DNA from: Anarhynchus alexandrinus
Lineage: Eukaryota; Chordata; Aves; Charadriiformes; Charadriidae
Assembly: GCA_008711295.1 (NCBI GenBank)
Contig: VUYV01000020.1
Coordinates: 1,646,255-1,710,254, forward strand
Reading direction: 5' to 3'
Length of the DNA stretch: 64,000 bases
Under the pieces are notes generated by a model. It did no database searches, was not told where the DNA came from, and was given only the letters and a program-made list of their open reading frames with translations. Shown here one piece after another: positions 11,601 through 31,600 of the stretch. The translations under genes and the position numbers were made by a program. Positions within the stretch are counted from its first letter, which is position 1; each line of letters starts with the position of its first letter.

Positions 11601-14600
11601 CCAGGCAATGGGACTGATGTTAGATTCCCCCCGTGCAGACTGTTCATGGCACAGCTTTGGTCCCACAAGAGCACCGGGCTGCCCCATTCCTTGGGGATGC
11701 AGCCCTTTTTCTCCATCCCCAGCAGTAGGAGTCCCGAGCCCAGCACCAAGGTGCCAGACCCCCATCTGAGGAAGCTCTGACCCCATTTTGCACACCAGAG
11801 ATGTCTCTGGGTGCCCTGAGCAGCAACCCAGACCTCTGCCTGGGACTCTCGCCCCAGCTCAGGGAGCTCAGCCCAGAAGCCACACGCGCCGGGCTCTTGG
11901 CTGGGAGCAGAGGCCCCGGGAGAGCGAGGAAAGCCACAGGAAAGATGACAGGCTCTCTCCTCCGACTGCTGTTCCATATATCTGACAGCAAATCAGCTCT
12001 GTAGTGCACCAAACTGGGTCACTTCACTTTCTGGCCTAAGAGAGTGAAGCAGGAGCATGTCTTTTAAAGATTCAGTTCCCAGAAGCGAGGCTCAGCTTTC
12101 TAACAGACCAGGGCAAAGCAGGTCCTTCTCAGGTACCCATTTTTTGAGGCAATCAGCCCAGAAAACACTGGCTGCCCTCTTGTGGTAAGTCTGGCTGAAA
12201 TCACAGGGTCACTTTGAATGTCTCCAAGGACGCTGCCCCGGGCACCTGCTTGCTTTTGCACTAAGGGATTATTTCCACTCGGAGTTTTCCTCCTTGCAGC
12301 CCGTGTTGGATGCCTCTCGTCCTTCTGCTGTGCACTCCTGTAACGTGACGGGACCCATCGCACCAATACGGTGACACAACCCAGAGCAGATCAGGTTTGT
12401 CTACGTGTGGCAGGTGGTCGGCAGGTTGCCAGCTAGTGCCCTCCCTGAGAATCGCGATTGCCACTGTTGTCCAATGTCCCGTGGTGGACAGGGCAGTTTC
12501 TAACTCCTTCTGTCGTTCACTGCCGTGTGTGTCATGTGTAGGAGGTTGGACAAGGGGATCAATTAATTCTTTGAATGGGGATCACACCTAACTCGCCTCG
12601 CTCTCGGCCACGGCATTCAATTCCGAAAGCAGAATGTGATTGATATAAAAGTGCACTAAAAATCCCTCAGCTTACAAAGCGAATGGAAAAAAAGAACCCA
12701 GATAATTTCAATAAAATTTCATTCTAAATTAGATCCTCCTTGTGTAACTCCTGTCAGCTCAGTGGCTACAATGCTTTCTGCTTGCATCTGGGCAAGTGCA
12801 TGGCTGATAAGACCTCGGTACGTATTTATTTATGTGTGTGTGTGTGCTCAGGGCTCTCCCAAAGGAGACGGCAGATGTGGTTATGAATGAGGAGGGGACA
12901 GCAGATGGTCTTGGAAAACTGATGATAAAACCCTGCTTAAATAGATGGTGAAAATGTGCCCTAGGTGAGAAATCTCATCACCTGGGGCTCACTTTACAGC
13001 TAGTGGAGAGACAGGCTGACTTCCAGAGGGTGGCTCTGATAACCTCTGTCTGGCCACACCACTTTAAGGAAGAGCGCTCCTCCCTTCCCATGGAATAGCT
13101 GTGTGGAGCAAGGCAGTGCTCTGTCACCGGGCTATCATTTATTCACGACTCTTGAAGCACAGTTTATCCGGCAGGATAAGACAGAACAAAACCCTCAACT
13201 CACCCAACCACCCCTCCGCTCACCGGGCCAGGGAGCGCAGGACGGATGCTGCCAATGCTGCATCCCGGCCTTCGGCATCGCCACTCTGGACCTGATGGCC
13301 TTAGAAAGGAGGATGGCTTAATTTCCATTTTTGAGTTGCTTCTGCTTGAATTGCTTCCTGCTTCACCCCAGCCCCTCACCATAGCCCTGCAGCCCCCCGC
13401 TAGCCCAGTCCTTGCCTCCTTACGGTGCTCCAAGTGGCTTCTCCGCTGGTGCCTAGCAAGTTGCACAGAGCTGCCAGAGGTATTACTCATGCAAGCTCGG
13501 CTCTGCTCTCAGGAGAGTTAAACCTCCCAGCTGCCAGACCGAATTAGAGCTTGTGTCTCTCCACACTTGCATCAGAGTGATTTGGGAACAGGCCTGGTGG
13601 AGCCACACTCCTGTAAGCGAGTGAGGAGCCCAGGCAGGATTTGGGAGAGAGGGGTGAGCAGGATGGCTGGCTCAGGGTGGCGGGGAGGGGAGGTGGGGGT
13701 GAGCAAGCTGGTTGCCTGTTGAAATATTCAGGTGCTGAGGAGGAGCACGGGGCATGCAGAGGGCAGGTGGCCATCCCCAGGGATGGAGGAGCCCAGGCGC
13801 CATGAATAAATGATGAATGAGTCCGTGTTGCCCAGGTAACGGGCGCTCCCGGCACATTGAAAGTGGGATCGCAGCCATTCCCCAAGGTGGGGTCACAGCC
13901 ATTCCCCGGGACATTGGCCTTCCCTCCAGCCCCGGCCCATGCGATGGTCCCTGAATAATGCAGATGGTTGTGGGGTGGGCTTTTAGCCCCTTCCCCAGAA
14001 TGACCTAGTCTCCCCCACCTGCCCGGGTCTGTGGGGAGAGTTGGACGACAAGAGGATGATTCCCCAGACCAGGATGTGTCAGCTCCAACCACTCAGCATG
14101 GGGAAGAAATTGCAACAAAAACCTATTTTCTGCTTTTAGGGAGGCAACTCCCCGGACCGTAACAATGGATAGGCTAAATTCTGTGAGCCTTTTGTGTCCA
14201 TGTCTTACTCTTTTCTGGGGGTGATGGGCCAAAAAGCTCAGGCAGAAGAAAACATTTGCCAGAGGAGGATTTGGCTCAGTTTCTAGGCACTTGGGGTGGT
14301 CCCCACTGCTCTAGAGTTACATCGGACAAGAGGTCCTGGGGACCGCCAAACAGCATCTGGGCAGCTCTGAATCCGCTTTTCATTTCTAGGGGGGATGTGA
14401 GGGAGGGCCCTGGGTATCCTGCTGGGCTGCTGCAGAGAGAAAAGCAATTTAACCCGAGCCAGAAGCCTCTGCGGAGCCTCACAAATAATTGTGGTGATGA
14501 AGAAACAGACTCTCATGGGGCTGGATGGAAAATAAGCAAACTGCACACAGGCAGCCAGTTGGAAAGGGAAGGATCAGAGCAGGGATCAAAGAGTTTCCAA

Positions 14601-17600
14601 CAACAGCGATTCCCATCTGTGAAATACGCCCCTGAACAGGAGCTACAAACCCACCTACTTCACGAGGTTTAAGACTTTGCGCATTTGTGGACCGCTGGCA
14701 TCTCGCCCATGGGGACTTGCAGATCCCCATCTAGTGATGCTGAACAGAAACCGGTTCCCCAGTCACAAATTAGTGACCCCTACTGCTTTCCTTCCCACAA
14801 TAAAGGGCACACCTGGATCTCCTCCCAGCAGACATGAAGTCTGAATGTAGCCAAGGAAAACGTAAATAATGTCACAGGTTTCCCTGAGGACAGTGATTGC
14901 AGAGGTCAATGGCACCCCTGCAGTCAACACCACCGACCAGCAATGGCAAAGGGATGTTGTTTAACTGGAGCAAGAGGCACGTTTCTTCACCCACCCTCCC
15001 CTTGTTGCATTATTAAGGAGTAATTTAATTGGAGCAACACGTTCTGGAAGGCTCAGGCAGCCAGCATAAAATATCCTTGAAATTTCTAAATTTAATAGGC
15101 ATTAGTTTCTGAGCTCAGAAAATCCTGCATCCAACACGAGGGGATTCTCTGCTACGCATCTTCTTAAGAGCAAAAAAGCAACAGACTGCTAGGAATCGAT
15201 TGCTTCAAAACAAAAGACTAAGATTTGATGACATTTGACCTATTGGACAAAATAAAGCTAAACCCAATGTTCTATATACCACGCTACAGAAATTTGCTGC
15301 AAAATCCAGTTTTATACTTAGGCCACGAATACCAGCCAAAGGGTAGGTATCTATGGTCTCCTGGTTTAAAATGCAGCCTCTATGAAAATATTTCCAGAAA
15401 TGAAATGCAAATTTACTGCATAAGTAACAACTAAAACCATACTTAACTGGGAGCTACAAGGCTATTTTCTGTAACCAACAGAGGCAGAAGTGTGAGACCT
15501 TTTCTGGCTTGACACATTATGGTAAATGAATGGAGAATATCGCTAATATGACTGAATGCTTTACATCTTCTTGGACCAGATACAAATGTCCCTGCAGGGT
15601 GACAGATAGAGGGTATCCGGAGAACAAACCTATTGATATCCCAGTAAGGGCATCATCTCTACTTCAGTCACCATGTCTTCTTAAAAGCCTCCTTACCTTT
15701 TCCGACCATTTTGTCACATCAGAAGTGCTCCTGTATCAGAAATGTCCTGCTCTCTAACATGATCTAACAGTAGAGCATCTCAAAACATACACAAATAACT
15801 GGGGGGATTCTCACGTATTAGAGCAAAGATTGTTTTGTCTTTTGTCCTCAAGAGAATGAGGGGTTGAGTGTTTAGGGCACTGTGTTATAATTAAGACTCC
15901 TGGGATCTCCCTGTGATGGTGACACGGAACACAATCTTGAATGTTGGCCTTCTTGCTTCAGTTTCCAAATGGCGTACACGTCATTTAGCCTTATTTTTCC
16001 ACAGAAAATGGCTGAGAACTTGTACAACTTCAGTTTGGACATAGCAGGGCACAGAACTTCTTTGTGACACCTCAGGTCAAAAGTAGCATAGCAGTGATGT
16101 GCTTGGCAGCGTTGTCTCTAAGACACATAAAACATGCTGCCAGGACCAGTCTTAAAGATGCCTGATACAAAACCCCCTAGTTCTGGTTCACCAGTAGCTA
16201 CTGAATCCACTGGTGGAAGATAAATCGCAGGGCCCTGTGTGGGCGGGTCCACAGGGGTGGCAGCAGCCCGCTTCCCAAGGGTTAGTCCTAGTGGATAACA
16301 AGCCCAAAATGGGCACACGGAAGGAAGCTGCTCCTTGAGTCTGTGGGTGGGCTGTGGAACTCCTTGCCACTTGTAGATGCACACAGCATCTACAAGTCCA
16401 AAGTTAAAATGAATTCAAAAGTGAATGGACAAATTCCCTGGAGAAAAAGCTATCATGGGCTACTAAATGCAAAGACATAAACTCGTATAATTATTTTTTT
16501 TTCCTCTCCACCCTTCTGCTTTGCTCTTTTTGGGTGACATTCCCATCTTTGAGAGAAAACCAGAGCTGTTCCTGGAGGTTGATCATTCCACAGGCACCTT
16601 TTGGTCTAGCTGAGGTCACTTCCTCCAGGAGTCCCTAGCACTATAAAAAGCAGAAATGTGTATACATATGCAAATTATTCGCAACTATTAGTGCGCATGC
16701 AATAGCATAGAGTGCTGTTACAGAAATCCTGGCAGCTCTGGGCTTGTGCCTGTTTGCCTTGCTCTGGTGGTACATGCACACTGGTGAGGTCTCCTTGGAG
16801 GCCTGGGATCCATCACGTGAGGAGGGGTCTGACACCTTCGAGAGCCAAAGTCTGCCTAGAGGATTGGGCAGGGGGTGCCTGAGCAGTAGGCAGCGAAATT
16901 CAGAGCAGGCTGCTCCTGCTTGCTGCTGTTCCCATGGAAACAGGGGAAAGGCGAGAGGAAACGCATCCCCAGCCTCTTTTGAAGATGAGCTCCTTCAGCA
17001 GCACCCTCAGCTGCCACACCTATTCCCATAAGAAGCAGTGGCTGGCAATTACCCTCGGATGCATCTCCTTGAGCGAGACCACCAGGCCTACGGACTGTTC
17101 CTTCCCCATCCCAGGCAACAGAGTGGGCACGAGCAAGCCACTCATCCCAACCCTAAGGCTGAGCCTCAGAGCCCAGAAAAAGTGAAGCAATTTCCAGCAA
17201 ATTCTGCAGCTTATGCTTTTCCCCAGTTTGGGTCTGGGGAAGTACCCGCAAGGACACCTGCTTTCCTAAGACCGCCAAGGAAGCTGAGCTCTACCTGCAA
17301 TAACTGGACCTAGATGGGTCTGGACCCTTCCTGAGCTCTGTATGTGTGTGTCCCCTGAGGATGCTGTGAGTTCAGATTGAGGGTCTGAAGACACTTTCCC
17401 ACTCGTCCCTGCAACCAGGCAGGTTATCTCTGAGTGAAATACGCTGCAGTGAGCTCTGTGATAGCTACCTGAGCATCCTTGGGAGATCAACAAATACAAC
17501 AACCGACCTCAAGTTTTCCCCTGAGTGCCGGCATTAGTGCTGATGCTCAACCTTACCCCCTACACCAGCTGGGGCTGCCCACGGATTAGGAAAAAACATA

Positions 17601-17640
17601 GCCGGAGCTCACGCAGAGCACTCCTGGTCCTCCGAGCTCT
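8601..17640. other. Intergenic region between divergent NFKBIE and TMEM151B
   Basis: No coding exon is recognised on either strand. Contents seen: AT-rich low-complexity sequence with TATACATA and CACACGCA runs (about 10850-10905), a short TG run near 12834-12846, an AT-rich single-copy stretch (12600-12750) that could be conserved noncoding DNA, further single-copy AT-rich sequence at 15000-15500, and an old CR1 3' end (16340-16478). The size and emptiness agree with two genes transcribed away from each other with separate CpG islands. Confidence 0.6.
16340..16478 (+). mobile_element. Old CR1 LINE 3' fragment
   Basis: The sequence reads like a diverged CR1 tail of the older subfamilies: a 'TGTGGAACTCCTTGCCAC' block, then an 'AAAAGTGAATGGACAAATT' block and a 'GGGCTACTAAATGCAAAGACA'-like end. 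It is 5'-truncated, as almost all CR1 copies are. It contains a perfect 12-bp inverted repeat (16369-16380 with 16386-16397). Subfamily cannot be assigned by eye. Confidence 0.65.
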
Positions 17641-17929
17641 CCCGCATCATCCCGAGGGGAGCAAAACCCACGGGACCCCTCACCTCCCCACCAACACCCC
17701 GGCCGGGGCCGAAGCCCTCCCGGCCGCCCCTGCCCGCCTGACCCCCCCCCCCCCGGTGGGGCTGGGAGCGGGACACCCCGGCAGCGCCCGGACGGCAGCT
17801 CCGCTCCCGGTGGGACTCCCGAGGAGCGGCCGCACCGGGCTCTCTCCCCGCCTGCCTGCCGCCGGCGCCTCAAGGTCACCCACCGCCCCGCTCGGGCATC
17901 CCCATCCCCATCCCGTCCGTCCCCCCCCA

Positions 17930-17942
17930 NNNNNNNNNNNNN
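17930..17942. other. Assembly gap (13 N)
   Basis: Run of N in the very GC-rich TMEM151B promoter, bordered by C runs. Real missing length is unknown. Confidence 0.95.
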
Positions 17943-17986
17943 CCGCCCGGCGACCGGCGAGGCAGCGCCCGGCGGCGGGCGGGATA

Positions 17987-17989
17987 ATG
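17987..17989 (+). promoter_or_regulatory. Upstream out-of-frame ATG in the TMEM151B leader
   Basis: The ATG lies 49 bp before the TMEM151B start codon, with A at -3 and C at +4. Its frame is different and runs over the real start codon and through exon 1. If transcription starts upstream of it, it would form an overlapping uORF that lowers initiation at TMEM151B. The transcription start is unknown because of the nearby N gap. Confidence 0.35.
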
Positions 17990-18035
17990 CGGCTGCCCAG
18001 CCCGCAGGCACCGCCAGCGGGGCGCCCCCGCCGCC

Positions 18036-26798
<8,763 letters not shown>

Positions 26799-27114
26799 AA
26801 GCAGAGGGCGGTGAGATCTCGTTGTCTGTTGCCTGGCCTGAGCCAGTGCAGGATCTGGGGAGAGGAGAGCAGTGGAGGGAGATGGCCCAGGAGGACATCA
26901 GGATGGAGCAGACACAGCATCTCGCTCCGGCAGCCAGCGAAAGCTTCCCCCCACCGTGGCTCTGACCTCCCGGAGGGGTGAGTGGTGGTGCTCCCCCTGA
27001 CATGGCACAGAACTCTAGACCAACCACCACATGCAAAAAAAAAAAAAAACAACCAACAACCCAACCGAACCAACCCCAAAACCGTAATTCATGGCATCAA
27101 GATCCAAAGGGGAG

Positions 27115-27120
27115 AATAAA
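27115..27120 (+). terminator. Proximal poly(A) signal after TMEM151B
   Basis: Canonical AATAAA about 317 bases downstream of the stop codon. Downstream sequence is only moderately GT-rich, so it may be a minor site. Confidence 0.4.
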
Positions 27121-28139
27121 AAGACAGGCCTGATGCAGGGAGTGGGATGCTTTGGCTCCCAGCCCTGGCTCCAGGCTTGCTTGTGCTCCGAGGAACCAGC
27201 AGCCACCAGAAAGCGCCCTGCTGCACCTCTGCCCACCCCGCTGCCCACGCTGGAGCCAGAGCCCTCTCAGGGTGGAGGGGAACGGGCCCTTTGGGAGCAG
27301 CGTGCAACTGCCTGTGCCTAAAGGTCTGGGGCATCCAGGCCCGTGGAGCTGAGCGGCAGGTTAGAGTGAAGGCTGAAAGCCACAAATCCAGCTCTTCCCC
27401 TTCTCCCCGACCATTCCCCACACTCCCCACTTTTTTTTTTTAGACCATGCTTCGACTGTTACTCTGTTCTCACTGCTGGGAATGGCACCGCCGCCGGAGG
27501 ATCCCAGGCTCGGCTCCTTAGGAAGCCTCGGCACGCCGGCTCTGAGAGTCAGCATCCCCTAGGTAAAGGGCTTTCGGTTTGGGATTACAGCAGGCAGGCA
27601 GCACCAGGGAAGGGATGAATGTGCCAACCCAGATGGAGTGGAGATCTGCGGCGCTACTGATCCGCTTGCTGGAGGAGGGCTCAGCTGGAAAGAGAAAATG
27701 GGATCCCCCCCCAGTGAGCTGGGAAAGAGGGAGAGGATGGCACTGGGACAGGCATCGTGGTAACAGGCAGCATGTCAAGTGGCTGGTGTCCCTTCCTGGC
27801 TTTGAAGTGTGTCCTAATCGGTTCAGACAAGCATCAAGGAAGGCTCTGGTAGGTTCAGCTGCAGTTCACCTATTGATAACAGAGCAGCAGGTTGGTGCAT
27901 GTCTGCAAGAGTGAATTTTGCATGAGATCAGGCTGGAGACTCTGAGCTGTGGGCTCCTGGCAGCCTGGTTTTGGCAGAGGGCTCTGAGGGGCTGGGAGGG
28001 AGAAATGCAAAAGCATGCTGGAGTGTTAGGGACCTGGGCTGGGGAAATGAGGAGCAAAGGGATTCCCCTTCTTGTGGAGCCCCACTGTGGGTGCAGGACC
28101 CGCAGCTGGCAGTCAGGGAGGCGTCTGCCCTGAGGGATG

Positions 28140-28674
28140 CACTGCAGAACAGAGACTGGGGATACGTCCAGCTCTGGAGCCCCCAACATAGGAAAGACAT
28201 GAACCTGTTGGAGTAGGTCCAGAGGAGGGCCACGAAAATGATCCGAGGGCTGGAGCACCTCTCCTGTGAGGACAGGCTGAGAGAGTTGGGGTTGTTCAGC
28301 CTGGAGAAGAGAAGGCTCCGGGGAGACCTTATTGTGGCCTTCCAGTACCTAAAGGGGGCCTACAGGAGAGCTGGGGAAGGACTTTTTACAAGGGCATGGA
28401 GTGATAGGATGAGGGGGAATGGCTTCAAACTGGAAGAAGGTAGATTTAGATTAGATATTAGGAAGAAATATTTCACTTTGAGGGTGGGGTGTTTACGAAA
28501 CAGGTTGCTTAGAGAAGTTGTAGAAGCTCCATCCCTGGAGGTGTTTAAGGCCAGGCTGGACGTGGCCTTGGGCAACCTGGTCTAGAGGGAGGTGTCCCTG
28601 CCCATGGCAGGGGGATTGGAATTCGATGATCTTCAAGATCCCTTCCAACCTAAACCATTCTGTGATTCTATAAT
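28140..28674 (+). mobile_element. CR1 LINE, 5'-truncated, with ORF2 C-terminal remnant
   Basis: A typical avian CR1 3' segment. It begins in a block like 'CCAGCTCTGGAGCCC', passes through the reverse-transcriptase ORF C-terminal region (an uninterrupted frame at 28238-28585 including [18 protein letters not shown] and [12 protein letters not shown]), and ends in the 3' UTR hairpin-like 'GATCCCTTCCAACCTAAACC' and 'CATTCTGTGATTCTAT' tail. The open frame shows it is fairly young, but it lacks the rest of ORF2 and ORF1 and cannot move by itself. Confidence 0.92.
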
Positions 28675-31600
28675 ACGTTAGAGGGCAATCTGCTTAAAAT
28701 CAAGCAGTTTGCACTACAGAGTGTTTTGCAGAGGTGTCAGGCTGTGTCAGAGCACGTTGGCCTGCTCTGAGCTCTGTGCTGCCCCTTCTGTCTTACTGGA
28801 AAGGATCTCAGCGGTGTTGGGCAAGGAGCCTTCATGTCACTGAAGCTGCATGCAGGCACCCAGCTTTTCCTTCTCCGTCAACACATCCCCAGATCTCTCG
28901 CGTCCCTGTTCTCAGAAAAGCTGTCTCCTTCTCAGTCAGCTCTCTGGGGGAGCGCATGCCAAATCAGCCAGCGATTTCTCGAGACAGCACTGCTCCTCAG
29001 CCTCGCCATGCTTCCCTCATCCACTGGGGCAAACATCAACTGAGAAGAGCAGGTCTTGGGTGACAAGAGCAAGTCCATTAGCACCTGGGCATTTGAGCTT
29101 GGTGTCTGCCTCTGCATCCATCGCAGAAGGGCAACATGTAACAGCAAACAGTAAGGCATTTTATTTAGTTCAGCCGGTCTTCCCCCTACCAATTTATTAA
29201 TGAAGGGTCTATTTCTCTAGTTGTGCTGCTGTACTGTTTCCTCCCAGGTCCTGGGGAGGCTGCAAATGTACCCTTCTACCACATCAGTTCTCTTTTGAAA
29301 ATAATCTCTTGCTGGCAAGCCTGGAGCTGTCAGCTCCTGTGGGAATTGTAAGGCTCCGCTTGGCTTTGCCCCCAGAGTGGTCTGTTGTTCTGCTCTTTGT
29401 GCCTTGCGTGTCCTGGTCAGTGTCTCTTGCCCTTGTCCTCCTGGATCTCAAGTGCTAGACTCCAAACAACGACGATTTGAACAGAAAGACCCTTAAAATC
29501 CCACTCTGTTATGATTCTGTCTTGCAATCTGCCTTTATTATCACTACCAGACCTAGATGTTGGCTTAAATGAGAGGTTCCCTTTGAGAACAGGGAAGCAT
29601 AAGGTCTCTGGTGTGGACACATCCTTCTCCGTGTTTTGTTCTCATCATTATTGGCACTGATTCAAACTGGGTGAAAGCGGCTACAGCCCCCTTGGCTGCC
29701 CTGGGATTTTCCTGCTCAGTGGTGACATTTGGCTTGCTGTGCGCTTGTGCTTCTCTCTCCAAGGGCCTAATGTAGGCCAAGGCCAATGCTGAGGGTCCTC
29801 GTGACTCTGGGGAGATAATGGTGTGTGCTCGTATGTCCTGGTGAATCAGGAGACATTCAGTCAGTGGAGCTGCAGTGGGTCATTAGTGAGGAACATGGTC
29901 CGCTTGTCCTTCCCAATGTGTTGTCTTTGAAATCTCCTACACATTGCTTAAATTAGGCTGCGATGGCTCGTCTTTCTATCTCCAGCTTCCAAGGTGCCTT
30001 GGACAGATGGATTTATCAAAGGTTTGGCAGGCCTTTTAGCTCCCTGAGGCAAAGACAGTCCTCAGAATAGGGACAGATTAGTAGGGTCTCTGTGCCCCCG
30101 TGCTTTAGCACCTGCAGCAGAGTTCTGCTTTCAGGCACCTTGTCCTTGGCTCTTTCTAGGCCTCTTCATGAGATTGCCTCGGTTTATTCCTCTGGCCCCA
30201 TTTTCAACCATGAAATCTTATTCTGGAGGTGGTTTGTCCACGTGGATACACGTGTCTTTGAGACATGGCTGGTGCTCTGGCCTGCGGGATCTACGCAGTC
30301 TTCCTGCTGCTGAACACCTTCCCCATGCACATAGTGCCAGCTGCAGCCAGGTCCCAGATGTAGTCCCAGTGCCATGGTCTGTGGCCATGTAAGACCCACA
30401 GCACCCTGAGGAGAAGTGGGACCTCTCTCACTAGTGCTCTCTGCTGCATGCCAGGATTTCTTGGAGATGCCTTCCTCATATTCTTGGCCCTCCAACCCCA
30501 CTGCACCTGGGGGAGCTGCCCCCCTGGTCCAGCCTACTCCATTCTTGCCAGGCTGGAGACCTTCCTGCCCTGTCTTAGGCTCAGGAAAGGGGGCTAGTGT
30601 GCATGGGAATGGGAGGGGAGTGGGACTGGGCAGGAGGGACAGGAGCTGCCTGGTGGCTTGGCAGAGCCAAGAATGGTGGAGCTGAAGAGGACAGACTGAA
30701 ATTGGGGTTGTGTTCCTTCTCCTTCCCCCTGCCTCCAATGGCAGAACAGCATGTCTAGCCAGGCAAGGAAGTTTACGGCAGGCAACTGGGCTGTCCCTTC
30801 CCACCCCCAGCATGGGACGTGGCCGGCAGAAGGGGTGTGCGTGCATAGGTTCCCTCCAAAGTGTTGGCGAAGGACCCTCGTGCCCTGGGCAAAGGGCAGC
30901 TGATTTAATTCTCCTTGCAGCTCAGGTTATCAGCGTGGATATCCAAAGACAGTCTGTCCCTGTTCTGGCGCGCAGCCTGTCCGTGGTGGAGTGGTCCCAT
31001 CTCCCCTGGCACGCAGACATCCACCCGCCACAGCTCCGGGCTGAGCAGCAGTCAGGCGCCTGTTCTTCCTCCAGACTTGTGTCTGCTCTCTGCCACATCT
31101 GCGTCGGTGACGACGATTCCTTTGGCAGCTCAGTCGATGGCCCAGTCTGCTCCTCTCATGATAGCCTGCTCCCTTATATCTAACCTGAATTCTCCCTGCT
31201 GTATCTTAATCCCATTACTTCTCCTCCATTGACTGCTGAGTTTAATTGGCTCTGCTCCTGTTCCCCATGGCCTTCCCGACACAAGCAGGCGTTATCTGGT
31301 CTCTGCAGCCTTCCCTTCCCCAATCCCAGTGTCTTCTCTCCCTCAGGATCTCACTGGGCAAACCCTGGCTTGCGTGGTGGTGTGCAAGTTTTCCCTGTGT
31401 AGTGAGTCTGTCCTTCCTGCTGTGGGCCTGGCCTGGGCGAGAGGAGAGGGCCAAAGGTGCGAGCAACGCCTTGGTCTGTCAGGCTGGCTGTGCCCTCATT
31501 TCTGGGGCAGAAGATCTCCCCAAAGCAGGTGAAGTTCACAGTGTGGTTGGCCCCTTGCGCAAGGGAAGCAGGACAGCCTGCGTCACCCTTTGGGAAGGTG

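Noticed and set aside
27035..27050. Poly-A run as the tail of a processed retrocopy
   Set aside because: No coding or mRNA-like sequence precedes it other than the TMEM151B 3' region, and no flanking duplication was seen.
28238..28585. 115-codon plus-strand frame as a host gene
   Set aside because: It is the C-terminal remnant of the CR1 ORF2 in a 5'-truncated LINE.
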